Under the pieces are notes generated by a model that had not been told where the DNA came from, did no database searches, and saw only the letters and a program-made list of their open reading frames with translations. Positions 1-8,785 of a stretch of DNA of 64,000 nt are shown here, one piece after another (within the stretch, counting starts at the first letter, position 1; the number at the start of each line of letters is the position of its first letter). This stretch comes from Marinobacter sp. F3R08. GTDB taxonomy: Bacteria; Pseudomonadota; Gammaproteobacteria; Pseudomonadales; Oleiphilaceae. Position numbers and translations under genes: made by a program. The stretch covers positions 1,116,329 to 1,180,328 of the forward strand of contig NZ_JAHKPI010000014.1 in NCBI RefSeq assembly GCF_018860425.1, written 5' to 3'.

Positions 1-492
1 GAATCCATGCCTGAGCTTCGTGGCCAGGGCTGGCTGGTCTGGTTGATCGCCGGTTTGGCGGCTACCCCGGCCTGCTGGTTGTGGGACGTGTTTTCCCGCC
101 GTTGGGGGCAGTGGCTGGCCTTGTATCTGGCGTATACGCTGAACTCGCTCAGTATCTTTATGCTGATCGTGAATACCAGTCTGGCCAGTGTGATGCTCAG
201 CTCCGTGATTTATGGTGCCAGCTTTATCGGCATTGTCAGCATGATGCTGGCGATGGTGGGGCGAGTGTTCCCTGAAAATCCCTCGCGACCGATGAGCCGG
301 CTGACCTTCAGCTACGGCATTGCGCAGATGCTGGCGCCGGCAGTGGTTGGCTATCTGGCCGACGTAGAAGGTAACTACACCAACGGGCTCTGGCTTACAC
401 TGGTTGTCATGGCGCTGGGTGTTTTTGTTCTGCACCTGGCCCGAAAGGCTCAAGCCAGCGATGCTGGTGAGGCAACTCTGGAGAGAACATGA
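1..492 (+). CDS. MFS transporter, YbfB/YjiJ-like, C-terminal part (5' end outside window)
   Basis: The reading frame is open from the first base, so the start lies upstream of the window. The visible 163 residues are hydrophobic and hold about four or five membrane segments, corresponding to the last third of a 12-helix major facilitator protein. The stretch GRVFPENPSRPMSRLT followed by SYGIAQMLAPAVVGYLAD resembles the same region of the YbfB/YjiJ (DUF1228) family, whose substrates are mostly unknown. The stop codon overlaps the start of the next gene (ATGA), so it is probably co-transcribed with the dehydrogenase; transport of a hydroxy or oxo acid would fit but is inference. Confidence 0.75.
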   Translation, partial: ESMPELRGQGWLVWLIAGLAATPACWLWDVFSRRWGQWLALYLAYTLNSLSIFMLIVNTSLASVMLSSVIYGASFIGIVSMMLAMVGRVFPENPSRPMSRLTFSYGIAQMLAPAVVGYLADVEGNYTNGLWLTLVVMALGVFVLHLARKAQASDAGEATLERT

Positions 493-1400
493 AAGTATCC
501 GTCATCGGCATGGGCAACGTAGGCTCAACGCTTGCGTTTGTTCTGACCCTGAAGAACATTGTTAAAGAACTGGTTCTGGTTGGACGTAGCAAAGACTCGG
601 TCCTGGGCGATGTACTTGATCTGCGGCATGGTCAGCTGTTTGTGAACACGCCTGCGCAGGTTACTGCCGGAACCATTGGTGATACCGCCGGCTCGGATGT
701 CATTGCGGTCTGCGCATCGGTCCCAACGCCGAAAAATATGAGCAGTCGCCTGGAGCTCGCACAGGGCAACGTCAGGTTGATGAAAGACATGATGCCCGAG
801 CTTGCTCGCCTGTCGCCCGGCTGCAAAATTGTCATGGTGTCGAACCCGGTGGACGTTCTGGTGCATTATGCCCTGGCGTTTGGTGATTTCCGCCCGAATC
901 AGGTTATTGGTACCGGCACCCTGGTGGATTCGTCCCGGTTCCGTCAGTTGCTGGCGGAAGAGCTTCGCATCCATACCGAAGATATCCGGGCGTACATTCT
1001 GGGTGAGCATGGTGACAGCCAGTTTCCGGCCATGAGTTGTGCGGATGTTGGCGGTGAAATGCTTGATCCCACACCGGGTCGCTACGCCCTCTTTGAACGC
1101 GCCTCCCGCGCGGGTTTCGAGGTTCTCAAGCACAAAGGGTGTACCAACTATGCCGTAGCACTGGCGGCGGCAGAGATCATCGATTGCATCGCCACGGACG
1201 CAAAACATACGCTTCCGGTCAGTCTCAAGGTGGATGGTTTTCTTGGTGTTGACGATGTTTGCCTGAGCCTTCCGGCCGTTATTGGCAGCAACGGTATTGA
1301 GCGGGTCCTGCACCCGAAATTGAACGAGAGGGAGCAGGCTGCGTTCCTTCACAGCGCAGGCGTTGTCAGGGACGTTATTGCTTCATCAAAGCCGGATTGA
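489..1400 (+). CDS. L-lactate/malate dehydrogenase family NAD-dependent 2-hydroxyacid dehydrogenase
   Basis: The 303-residue protein has the complete family layout: dinucleotide-binding GMGNVG at residues 7-12, SNPVDVL at 118-124, the Asp147/Arg150 pair in LVDSSR, and catalytic His174 in GEHGDS. Arg87 in MSSR matches the mobile-loop arginine. Substrate choice in this family depends on one loop residue, Gln in lactate and Arg in malate dehydrogenases. Here the loop reads SVPTPKNMSSR, with Thr80 or Pro81 at that place, so neither activity can be assigned. The start overlaps the MFS stop by 4 nt, indicating translational coupling. It may act on a bulkier or uncommon 2-hydroxy acid imported by the MFS protein. 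Confidence 0.85.
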   Translation: MKVSVIGMGNVGSTLAFVLTLKNIVKELVLVGRSKDSVLGDVLDLRHGQLFVNTPAQVTAGTIGDTAGSDVIAVCASVPTPKNMSSRLELAQGNVRLMKDMMPELARLSPGCKIVMVSNPVDVLVHYALAFGDFRPNQVIGTGTLVDSSRFRQLLAEELRIHTEDIRAYILGEHGDSQFPAMSCADVGGEMLDPTPGRYALFERASRAGFEVLKHKGCTNYAVALAAAEIIDCIATDAKHTLPVSLKVDGFLGVDDVCLSLPAVIGSNGIERVLHPKLNEREQAAFLHSAGVVRDVIASSKPD

Positions 1401-1411
1401 GAGGATGTTCC

Positions 1412-1915
1412 ATGTCTGATAGACCTTCCAGGCCGGTGTCTGCCTCTGCCATAGAGAAGCACGTCTACAAAGTTTTCCCGAACGACATGAATGCTCACAA
1501 CACGGTGTTCGGGGGCATGATCATGGCGAAGTGCGACCGGCTGGCTCTGGTGGTTGCAGAGCGGCACTCCGCGCACGTATGTGTGACGGCGGCTGTCGAT
1601 TCGATCCACTTCAGGGCCCCTGCCAAGGGCAATGATACCTTGCTGTTCAGCCTGGCCCTCAATCGAAGCTGGGGGTCTTCCATGGAAATTGGCGCCAGGG
1701 TTGAAGCCGAGAACAGTTACACCGGAGATACCCGGCACATCCTCTCGGCTTTTTTTACGTTTGTGGCTCTCGATGAAAATGACAGGCCGGTGGATGTGCC
1801 GGAAGTTCGGCCAGAGACCGCTGAGCAGAGGCGTCGGTATGACAATGCCCAGATCCGGCGAGAGGGCCGTCTCAGTACCCGAGACCAGTTGGCAAGGTCT
1901 GGTGGGAAGCCCTGA
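1412..1915 (+). CDS. Acyl-CoA thioesterase, hotdog fold (YciA/BFIT-like)
   Basis: The 167-residue protein has a single hotdog domain. NAHNTVFGGMIMAKCD near residues 26-41 corresponds to the N-x-x-G-x-x-FGG-x-xM-x-x-x-D active-site helix of YciA-type acyl-CoA thioesterases, which hydrolyse acyl-CoA to free acid and CoA in the cytoplasm. I chose ATG at 1412, which has AGAGG seven bases upstream; a TTG start at 1397 overlapping the dehydrogenase stop is possible. It is the last gene of the plus-strand group. Its last 44 nt overlap the 3' end of the convergent fructokinase gene, so neither gene has an intergenic terminator here. Confidence 0.85.
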   Translation: MSDRPSRPVSASAIEKHVYKVFPNDMNAHNTVFGGMIMAKCDRLALVVAERHSAHVCVTAAVDSIHFRAPAKGNDTLLFSLALNRSWGSSMEIGARVEAENSYTGDTRHILSAFFTFVALDENDRPVDVPEVRPETAEQRRRYDNAQIRREGRLSTRDQLARSGGKP

Positions 1916-2900
1916 GCAAGGCGTCAAGATCGGCCTGACTGGGCAGGGACGTAAAGGCGCCGGCGCGGGTCACCGCATGGGCGCCGCAGGCACTGGCGAA
2001 CCTCAGAATATCCTCCAGAACATCAGGGTTCTCACCCAAACCCGCCAACTGCGCTGGTGACAGATCGTTGTCGGCCAGACGGTAGAGCAGGCCGCCAACA
2101 AACGCATCACCTGCTGCTGTACTGTCCACCATATCAACCGTAACGGGCTGGATGATGCCGATCTGTCTGCCTGCGTAATAGCGCATTGGCGCGCCGCCAT
2201 CGGTAATGACAATCAAGCCCGCCCCGGCGTTCTGAAGTGTCTGCAGAACGATGTCTTCGTCCTGGTCGCGACACAGAAACCCGAGTTCCTCTGCACTGAG
2301 TTTTACAACATGGGCCCGCTTGATGCAGGACCATACCGCACCGAACGGGTCACCGTCCTCGGGCCAGAGGTTCGTCCTGAGGTTCAGGTCAAAGCTGATG
2401 ACGAATCCGGCGTTCCGGGCTTTCTCGAGACCGGCCAGAGTGGTTGCCCGGATACCAGGCTCGGTGAGTGTATTGGAGCAGAAGTGAAAGATGCCCGGTT
2501 CCTGAAACCAGTCATCCTGAAACTCCTCCGGACGAAACAGCATGTCCGCAGACGGGTTCCGATAGAACTCGAAGCTTCGCTCACCATGAGCATCCAGCGA
2601 TACAAATGCCAGTGCCGTTTTGGCTTCGCGGGTCTGCAACAGGTAGTCGGTGTTGACACCATTGGCTTGCAATGATGCCTTGAGGAAGTCTCCGAACATG
2701 TCGGATCCGACCTTGCCTGCAAAAAAGCTGCGGCCACCCAGCTTGCCGACAGCAGCAGCGACATTTGCAGGCGCTCCACCAGGGAACTTGGTGAACGTTT
2801 CCTGGCCGGAGACCGGCGTGTCATCCGTATCGGATGGGTTGCGAACGTTGTTGGAGAGCATGTCGATCAGGGCTTCTCCAAAGGCGATGACCTTTTGCAT
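1872..2900 (-). CDS. mtlZ: Fructokinase, PfkB family
   Basis: The 342-residue sugar kinase has both PfkB signatures: GGAPANVA at residues 41-48 and DSTAAGDAF at 259-267, with Asp265 as catalytic base and the preceding glycine-rich anion hole. In Pseudomonas mannitol operons the PfkB kinase MtlZ phosphorylates the fructose made by mannitol dehydrogenase to fructose 6-phosphate, and the position at the end of this polyol operon supports the same role. It starts 23 nt after the dehydrogenase stop. The 3' end overlaps the convergent thioesterase gene by 44 nt. Fructose specificity is inferred from context. Confidence 0.85.
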   Translation of the reverse strand: MQKVIAFGEALIDMLSNNVRNPSDTDDTPVSGQETFTKFPGGAPANVAAAVGKLGGRSFFAGKVGSDMFGDFLKASLQANGVNTDYLLQTREAKTALAFVSLDAHGERSFEFYRNPSADMLFRPEEFQDDWFQEPGIFHFCSNTLTEPGIRATTLAGLEKARNAGFVISFDLNLRTNLWPEDGDPFGAVWSCIKRAHVVKLSAEELGFLCRDQDEDIVLQTLQNAGAGLIVITDGGAPMRYYAGRQIGIIQPVTVDMVDSTAAGDAFVGGLLYRLADNDLSPAQLAGLGENPDVLEDILRFASACGAHAVTRAGAFTSLPSQADLDALLRASHQTLPTGLGY

Positions 2901-2923
2901 TCTCTGTTTCCTGGCTGGCGGCT

Positions 2924-4399
2924 TCAGGCCACGGACAACGATTGCAGCGTTGCCAGTGTGCCATCGGATTCAAGTCTGCTGACCGCGGATTCAAAGGCCT
3001 CACAAAAGGCCTGGGAATTGATCAGGTCCCGGCTGAACAGATCCGTCTTGCCAAGAAACGTCTGGATCAGGGTTTCCCGGTTCTGCACGGCGGTTCTCAG
3101 CTGTACTGCAAGGGGGTCCATGATGTCATGCTGCTGGCCCGCTTCGTCTTTTCCCCTGAGGTAGATCGCCCAGCTTGCGATGACCAGAGCCACCCGATCG
3201 AGCGGCCGGGAGTCGCTGATAAGTGCCCGAATGGTCGGTACCAGGAACTTGGGGATCTTGCTGGATCCGTCAAGACACAACCTGGCCAGCTGATCCCCGA
3301 CCTGGGGGTTGGAGAATCGATCGATCAGTGTCGCTTTGTATCTGTCCAGATCGACCCCGGGGATGTCGCCCAGAATCGGTGTGACATCCTCGTCCATGAA
3401 GGCCCGGATAAAGCCGGTAAACCGGTTGTCCTGCATCACTTCGTGGGTGTAGCGATAGCCGGCAAGGTAGCCCAGGTAGGCCATGGCCGAATGGCTGGCA
3501 TTCAGCAGCCGGATTTTCATGAGTTCGTAGGGGGCGACGTCGCCTGTGAACTGTGCGCCGGCAGAAGCCCAGTCAGGACGCCCGTTGCAGAAGTTGTCTT
3601 CAAGAACCCACTGGGTGAAGGGTTCACAGATAACAGGCCAGCGATCCTCAATGCCATGCGCGAGCTTCAGCCATTGTGTGTGTGCAGGTGTCGTTCCTGG
3701 GGTGATTCGATCCACCATGCTGCAGGGGAAGGTGACGTGCTGATCAATCCAGTCGGCAAGCCCGGCATCGCGCGCGTAGGCGAACGCCAGCAGCGCGCTC
3801 CGTGCCGCAAGACCATTGTGGGGAAGGTTGTCACAGGACATGATGGTAAACGGAGCCAGTCCCCGGTTCCGGCGACGGTCCAGGGCTTCGGTGAGAAATC
3901 CGAACACGGTGCGTGGTTGTCGGGGATGCTCGTGGTCGTGTACGACATCCGGATGGTGGTGATTGAACAGACCGGTGTTGTCGTCAACGTTATAACCGCC
4001 CTCGGTAATGGTGAGGGAAACGATCCGTACGTCGGGACTGGCAAGTTTTTCGATCACCTGATCCGGGTCGTCGGGCGCAAACAGGTAATCAGTGATGGCA
4101 CCGATCACGCTCAGTTTGTTGGTGCCATCCGAGCCCAGCTCTATCAGAGTGTAGAGACCGTCCTGTTCGCCCAGGGCAGACTGCATGGCACGGTCTGCCT
4201 CACGCAGCCCGACGCCACAAATGGCCCAGTCGTCGTTGTCGCCCTGTTGCAACAATCGGTCTGTGTACATGGCCTGATGGGCGCGGTGAAAGCCGCCAAC
4301 GCCGATGTGGACAATGCCGTGCTTCAGATGGGCCCGATTGTACTGCGGGCGTGAAACGCCGGCCGGCAAATCGGGCAGTGTGGTTTCGTTCAACTTCAT
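2924..4399 (-). CDS. mtlD: Mannitol (polyol) 2-dehydrogenase, long-chain, NAD-dependent
   Basis: The chosen ATG gives 491 residues, the usual length of polyol-specific long-chain dehydrogenases; longer in-frame starts would run into mtlK. The N-terminal nucleotide-binding motif is HIGVGGFHRAHQ (31-42). The catalytic set lines up with the number positions known for Pseudomonas fluorescens mannitol dehydrogenase: Asn191 in SCDN, Lys295, Asn300 and His303 in the K-x4-N-x2-HS motif. It oxidises D-mannitol, and often D-sorbitol or D-arabitol, to the 2-ketose in the cytoplasm. It starts 44 nt after mtlK and is followed by the fructokinase that uses its product. Confidence 0.92.
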   Translation of the reverse strand: MKLNETTLPDLPAGVSRPQYNRAHLKHGIVHIGVGGFHRAHQAMYTDRLLQQGDNDDWAICGVGLREADRAMQSALGEQDGLYTLIELGSDGTNKLSVIGAITDYLFAPDDPDQVIEKLASPDVRIVSLTITEGGYNVDDNTGLFNHHHPDVVHDHEHPRQPRTVFGFLTEALDRRRNRGLAPFTIMSCDNLPHNGLAARSALLAFAYARDAGLADWIDQHVTFPCSMVDRITPGTTPAHTQWLKLAHGIEDRWPVICEPFTQWVLEDNFCNGRPDWASAGAQFTGDVAPYELMKIRLLNASHSAMAYLGYLAGYRYTHEVMQDNRFTGFIRAFMDEDVTPILGDIPGVDLDRYKATLIDRFSNPQVGDQLARLCLDGSSKIPKFLVPTIRALISDSRPLDRVALVIASWAIYLRGKDEAGQQHDIMDPLAVQLRTAVQNRETLIQTFLGKTDLFSRDLINSQAFCEAFESAVSRLESDGTLATLQSLSVA

Positions 4400-4443
4400 A
4401 GCTTCACCCTGTTTCCCGCCCGTCGGGGCTGGCTCTTGGCATG

Positions 4444-5547
4444 TCATGCGGCGATCCGCTCCAGTCTGGGCAGGGCCTGATCCTGGTCGTCGAACAGATG
4501 GCACTGGTCAAGTTCAAGGCTCAGGCCGATCTGCTGGCCAAAGTTGCATGTGAAGTTTCCAGGTGTCCGGACGGTGAGCGTTTCATTACTGCTGGTCTTG
4601 ACGTAGCAGTAGGTGTCGCTGCCGAGGTTTTCCGCTATGTCCAGGCGGCCGGTGAAGTCGCTTTCTGACGGATCAGAGACATGGATGTTTTCAGGCCTGA
4701 CACCCAGAGTGACCTGGCTGTTTTTATGCAGGGTTGCACCGTTGACCGGAAGGGCAAGGGTGGCTCCGTCTGCAAGCTGGATCCGGGTTCCCTGATGGTC
4801 GGATGAAACGACTGTGGCTGGCAGAAAACTCATTTTCGGCATGCCAAGGAAGCCTGCAACAAACCGGTTTGCCGGGCTGTGATAGAGCTCCATGGGTGAG
4901 CCAACCTGTTCGATCTGCCCCTGATTCAGTACCACGACCTTGTTGGCGAGGGTCATGGCCTCTACCTGATCGTGGGTTACGTAGATCATGGTGGCCTTCA
5001 GGTCATGATGAAGGCGGGCCAGTTCAAGCCGCATCTGCACGCGAAGTGCCGCGTCGAGATTCGAGAGTGGTTCGTCGAACAGAAACACCTTGGGCTGACG
5101 GACGATGGACCGGCCAATGGCAACGCGCTGCCGTTGACCTCCGGACAGTTCCTTGGGTTTCCGATCCAGCAACGGTTCCAGCTCGAGAATACGGGCGGCT
5201 TCAGCCACCTTGGAGTTGATGGTTTCTTTGCTTTCCTTGGCCAACTCCAGCGCGAACGACATGTTCTTGCGTACGGACATGTGGGGATAAAGTGCGTAGC
5301 TCTGAAAGACCATCGCGAGATCCCGCTTGGCAGGCGCCAGTTCGGTGATTTCCCGGTCGTCCAGATAGATGTGCCCACTGGTGACCTCTTCAAGGCCGGC
5401 AATCGAGCGGAGCAGGGTGGATTTGCCGCAGCCTGATGGACCAACGAAGACCACGAATTCGTGATCCTTGATATTCAGATTGATGCCCTTGAGGATTTCC
5501 AGATCCCCAAAGGATTTCTTCAGATTTTTTATCGTTAAATCAGCCAT
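4444..5547 (-). CDS. mtlK: Polyol ABC transporter ATP-binding protein (MalK/UgpC type)
   Basis: The 367-residue ATPase has Walker A GPSGCGKST (36-44), signature LSGGQ (134-138), Walker B FLFDE (155-159) and a C-terminal OB-fold regulatory extension (about 235-367), as in MalK, UgpC and SmoK. It energises import by the MtlEFG permease. The stop of mtlG is 12 nt upstream of its start, and mtlD follows after 44 nt. The gene lies between the permeases and the dehydrogenase as in Pseudomonas mtlEFGKD operons. The exact polyol range cannot be read from the ATPase. Confidence 0.9.
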   Translation of the reverse strand: MADLTIKNLKKSFGDLEILKGINLNIKDHEFVVFVGPSGCGKSTLLRSIAGLEEVTSGHIYLDDREITELAPAKRDLAMVFQSYALYPHMSVRKNMSFALELAKESKETINSKVAEAARILELEPLLDRKPKELSGGQRQRVAIGRSIVRQPKVFLFDEPLSNLDAALRVQMRLELARLHHDLKATMIYVTHDQVEAMTLANKVVVLNQGQIEQVGSPMELYHSPANRFVAGFLGMPKMSFLPATVVSSDHQGTRIQLADGATLALPVNGATLHKNSQVTLGVRPENIHVSDPSESDFTGRLDIAENLGSDTYCYVKTSSNETLTVRTPGNFTCNFGQQIGLSLELDQCHLFDDQDQALPRLERIAA

Positions 5548-5559
5548 GGGAATACTCCG

Positions 5560-6393
5560 TTATTTCACTGCGCCAAAGGACAAACCGCGAACCAGCTGTT
5601 TCTGGCTGATCCAGCCAAAGATCAGGATTGGCGCGCAAGCCAGGGTTGAAACTGCGGACAACTTGGCCCAGAACAGTCCTTCGGGACTCGAGTAGGAGGC
5701 AATCAGCGCGGTGAGCGGTGCCGCCTGTGATGCGGTGAGATTCAGTGACCAGAACGCCTCGTTCCAGCTCAGGATTAACGACAGCAGAACGGTGGACGCC
5801 AGTCCCCCCTTGCTCATGGGGAGCAGAACCCGCCAGATCTCCTGAAATAGCGTTGAGCCATCCATACGTGCGGCTTCCAGTACTTCCTTGGGGATTTCCT
5901 TGAAGTAGGTGTAAGCCATCCAGATCATGATGGGCAGGTTGATCAGGGTGAAGATGATGGTAAGCCCCAGACGGGTGTCGAGCATCTGCAGGTCTTTGAA
6001 CAGCAGGTAGATCGGAACCAGAACGCCGACTGGCGGCAGCATTTTGGTCGAGAGCATCCACAGCAGGGTGGCCTTGGTGCGTTTGGTCTCGAAAAACGCC
6101 ATGGAGTAGGCGGCGGGCACCGCCAGCAGCATCCCGATAATGGTTGAGCCAAAAGACACAACGACCGAGTTCCAGGCAAAGTGGAAGTAGTCGCTGCGCT
6201 CGTTGACCAGCGTGTAATTCTCCAGCGTGGGCGTGAAGAATAACTGGGGTGGCGTTGCGAAGGCGTCGATTTCAGTTTTGAAGCTGGTCAACAGCATCCA
6301 GAAAATCGGAAAGAAGATGGCAAGGGCGACACCCCAGGCCAGAATGCCCATCAGGGCCGTTGTCAGGCTTCGACGCTGTTTCAGTGTAAGCAT
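5560..6393 (-). CDS. mtlG: Polyol ABC transporter permease (MalG type)
   Basis: The 277-residue protein has six predicted membrane segments and the MalG-type EAA loop (EAARMDGSTLFQEIWRVLLP), which docks on the ATPase. GGAG eight bases before the ATG supports the start. It follows mtlF by 16 nt and precedes mtlK by 12 nt. It should form the inner-membrane heterodimer with MtlF for hexitol uptake. Confidence 0.9.
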   Translation of the reverse strand: MLTLKQRRSLTTALMGILAWGVALAIFFPIFWMLLTSFKTEIDAFATPPQLFFTPTLENYTLVNERSDYFHFAWNSVVVSFGSTIIGMLLAVPAAYSMAFFETKRTKATLLWMLSTKMLPPVGVLVPIYLLFKDLQMLDTRLGLTIIFTLINLPIMIWMAYTYFKEIPKEVLEAARMDGSTLFQEIWRVLLPMSKGGLASTVLLSLILSWNEAFWSLNLTASQAAPLTALIASYSSPEGLFWAKLSAVSTLACAPILIFGWISQKQLVRGLSFGAVK

Positions 6394-6409
6394 GATGTCT
6401 TCTCCGGCG

Positions 6410-7354
6410 TTATTGTTTTTCGGTCAGGCTCTTGCCAACGACACGAACCAGGAAGAAGGCCGCGATATTGGCAAGGATGACGGCAATCAGTCCGCCGGCT
6501 GACGCAAGGCCAACATCGAACTGGAGCAACGCCTGGCTGTAGATCAGGTAGGCCAGGTTGGTGGTTTCGTAGCCAGGACCACCTCCGGTTGTGGTGAAGA
6601 TTTCCGCAAACAGCGATAGCAGGAATATGGTCTCGATCATCACCACTACGGCAATCGGGCGGGCCAGGTGGGGAAGCGTCAGATGCCAGAACAGGGCCCA
6701 TGGACCGGCACCGTCAAGGCGCGCAGCCTCCTGCTGCTCCTGGTCCAGTGACTGAAGCGCCGTCATCAAAAGTAGTATCGCGAAGGGGAGCCACTGCCAG
6801 GATACGATCATGATGATGGAGAACAGCGGGAACTCGGAAAACCAGTCGATGGGTTGAGCACCGAAAAACTGCCAGATAGCGGCGAAGACGCCCGATACCG
6901 GGTGCAGCAGCAGGTTTTTCCAGACCAGGGCATTGACGGTTGGCATAATGAAAAACGGAGAAATCAGCAAAACCCTCACGATCCCCTGACCCCAGAACGC
7001 CAGATTGACCAGCAGTGAGATCAGAACGCCGAATACCACGGTGATCAGAAGTACCGAGCCAACCAGCAGCAGGGTGTTGGTCATCCCGGCCATGAAGCCG
7101 AGGTCGGTCACGAAGAAATGAAAGTTCTCAAGACCGACAAATTCGTTCTCGCCCGGATACAGAAGGTTGTAGCGGATCAGAGAGAAGTAAATGGTCATGG
7201 ACAGCGGGACAACCATCCAGAGCAGAAGCAAAAGCACAGACGGCGATACCATCAGTCGGCTCATCCGGGCTTTCTGCTTGCTGACGCCCCCTGTAGTGGG
7301 CGCTGCATCTTTTGACGTGCGGATCGCGCCCGCATCCAAAGTCTTTGTTTCCAT
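6410..7354 (-). CDS. mtlF: Polyol ABC transporter permease (MalF type)
   Basis: The 314-residue permease has a charged N-terminal cytoplasmic tail of about 30 residues, then six predicted membrane segments. Its EAA loop reads EAARLDGAGPWALFWHLTLP. A perfect AGGAGG lies seven bases before the ATG, the strongest ribosome-binding site of the operon. That fits the need for re-initiation after the 108-nt mtlE-mtlF gap, which holds hairpins. It is the MalF-type partner of MtlG. Confidence 0.9.
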   Translation of the reverse strand: METKTLDAGAIRTSKDAAPTTGGVSKQKARMSRLMVSPSVLLLLLWMVVPLSMTIYFSLIRYNLLYPGENEFVGLENFHFFVTDLGFMAGMTNTLLLVGSVLLITVVFGVLISLLVNLAFWGQGIVRVLLISPFFIMPTVNALVWKNLLLHPVSGVFAAIWQFFGAQPIDWFSEFPLFSIIMIVSWQWLPFAILLLMTALQSLDQEQQEAARLDGAGPWALFWHLTLPHLARPIAVVVMIETIFLLSLFAEIFTTTGGGPGYETTNLAYLIYSQALLQFDVGLASAGGLIAVILANIAAFFLVRVVGKSLTEKQ

Positions 7355-7377
7355 ACCGATGCCTCCTGAAAGGAGCC

Positions 7378-7416
7378 CTGACGACGGGGCTGCCCGTCAG
7401 AACCGCTCAGGCGGTT
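7378..7416 (-). other. Tandem stem-loops between mtlE and mtlF
   Basis: Two short inverted repeats lie in the gap between the binding-protein stop and mtlF. CTGAC (7378-7382) pairs with GTCAG (7396-7400) around a GGG/CCC inner stem. AACCGC (7401-7406) pairs with GCGGTT (7411-7416). There is no following U-run, so a full terminator is unlikely. Such structures after periplasmic binding-protein genes commonly give higher binding-protein than permease expression. Confidence 0.5.
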
Positions 7417-7462
7417 TGACGGGAGACTCTGGCGTCAGTCGTTTGGGTTTAGTGCGCCCGGG

Positions 7463-8785
7463 TCAGTTCGAGTAGTAGCGAGCTCGGGTCATTTCTCGGG
7501 TGGTAATCGATTGGGCCCCCATCAGAGCCTGTTCTGCCGACATGGAACCGGCGAGCGCGCCAGAGAAGAGTTTGCCAACCTGGGTTGCGATGGCCTGAAA
7601 CTCCGGGATGGCAGCAAACTGGACGCCCACATAGGGGGCTGGCTTCAGTGTGGCGTCATTGGGGTCGGCTTTGTCCATTGATTCAAGGGTTCTGGTCGCA
7701 AACGGTGCCGCAGCGATATACTCCGCGTTCTCGTAGGTGGACGCCCGGGTGCCCGGAGGAATAGTGGCGATACCCGTAGTCTCTGCCACCAGGGCACTGT
7801 AGCTTTTGGATGTCGCCCAGGTGATAAACGTTTTGGCGGCCTCCTTGGCATCCGAGCTGACCGGGATGGCCAGTGCCCAGGACCACAGCCAACCTGCACC
7901 CTTGTCGGTCTTCTGGCTGGGGGCCAGAGCGAAATCAACCTTGTCGGCAACCTTGCTCTGGGCTTCGTCAGTGACAAAGGCGCCGGCGACGGTGGCGTCT
8001 ACCCACATTCCGCATTTGCCGGAGTTGAACAGCGCCAGGTTTTCATTGAAACCATTGGATGACGCACCTGGCGGGCCATAGTTGCCCAGCAGGTCGACGT
8101 AGAAAGTAAGGGCGTTTTTCCACTCCGGGCCACTGAATTCGGGCTTCCACTCCTCATCAAACCAGCGGGCACCGAAGGCATTGGCCATGGTGGTGATCAG
8201 TGCCATGTTCTCGCCCCAGCCGGCTTTACCACGCAGGCAAATCCCGTACTGTCCTTCGTCTGGTTTGTGGAGGGTTTTGGCGAACGATTTCATCTGATCC
8301 CAGGTAGGCTGATCGGGCATGGTCAGGCCGTTTGCCTCGAACAGATCCTTGCGATAGTAAGTCATGGAGCTTTCGGCATAGAAGGGCAGCGCGTAGAGCT
8401 TGCCGTTCTTGGAGAGGCCGCCGAGAACAGACGGGAAGATATCTTCCTTGTCGTAGTCTGCCGGCAGATCATCCATCACCGTCAGCCAGCCCTTTTCCCC
8501 CCAGATCGGGGCTTCGTACATGCCGATGGTCATGACATCAAACTGACCACCGCCGGTGGCAATGTCGGTCGTCAGGCGCTGGCGCAGGACGTTTTCCTCC
8601 AGTACAACCCAGTCCAGGTCGATGTGGGGATATTCGGCTTCGAAAGCATCGGAGAGGCTCTGCATGCGAATCATGTCGCCGTTGTTCACAGTGCCGATCG
8701 TGACTTTGGTGGCTGCCAGGGCGGAGGAGGATGCGCTCAGGATCCCCGCTGTTACCAGCGCAGGAAGAAGAAGGTTGCTGCTCAT
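7463..8785 (-). CDS. mtlE: Polyol ABC transporter periplasmic substrate-binding protein
   Basis: The 440-residue protein is a family 1 extracellular solute-binding protein, the type used for sugars and polyols (SmoE, MtlE). The N-terminus has a hydrophobic core with SSSALA/AT as probable signal-peptidase I site near residues 24-25. The n-region has no Lys or Arg, which is unusual. The mature part contains WLTVMDDLPADYDKEDIFPSV-like segments and an aromatic-rich C-terminal lobe. It is the first structural gene of the mtl operon, with the predicted operator about 140-160 nt upstream. D-mannitol, sorbitol or arabitol are the likely ligands. Confidence 0.88.
   Translation of the reverse strand: MSSNLLLPALVTAGILSASSSALAATKVTIGTVNNGDMIRMQSLSDAFEAEYPHIDLDWVVLEENVLRQRLTTDIATGGGQFDVMTIGMYEAPIWGEKGWLTVMDDLPADYDKEDIFPSVLGGLSKNGKLYALPFYAESSMTYYRKDLFEANGLTMPDQPTWDQMKSFAKTLHKPDEGQYGICLRGKAGWGENMALITTMANAFGARWFDEEWKPEFSGPEWKNALTFYVDLLGNYGPPGASSNGFNENLALFNSGKCGMWVDATVAGAFVTDEAQSKVADKVDFALAPSQKTDKGAGWLWSWALAIPVSSDAKEAAKTFITWATSKSYSALVAETTGIATIPPGTRASTYENAEYIAAAPFATRTLESMDKADPNDATLKPAPYVGVQFAAIPEFQAIATQVGKLFSGALAGSMSAEQALMGAQSITTREMTRARYYSN

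Noticed and set aside
1397..1411. TTG start for the thioesterase overlapping the dehydrogenase stop
   Set aside because: ATG at 1412 has a better-spaced AGAGG and family-like N-terminus.
2942..4354. 470-residue open frame on the plus strand
   Set aside because: It is antisense to mtlD, which has full catalytic motifs. The translation is low-complexity with no family signature; GC-rich codons produce such shadows.
4400..4504. N-terminal extension of mannitol dehydrogenase into mtlK
   Set aside because: It would overlap mtlK by 61 nt, adds non-family residues and shifts the catalytic residues away from their exact known numbering.
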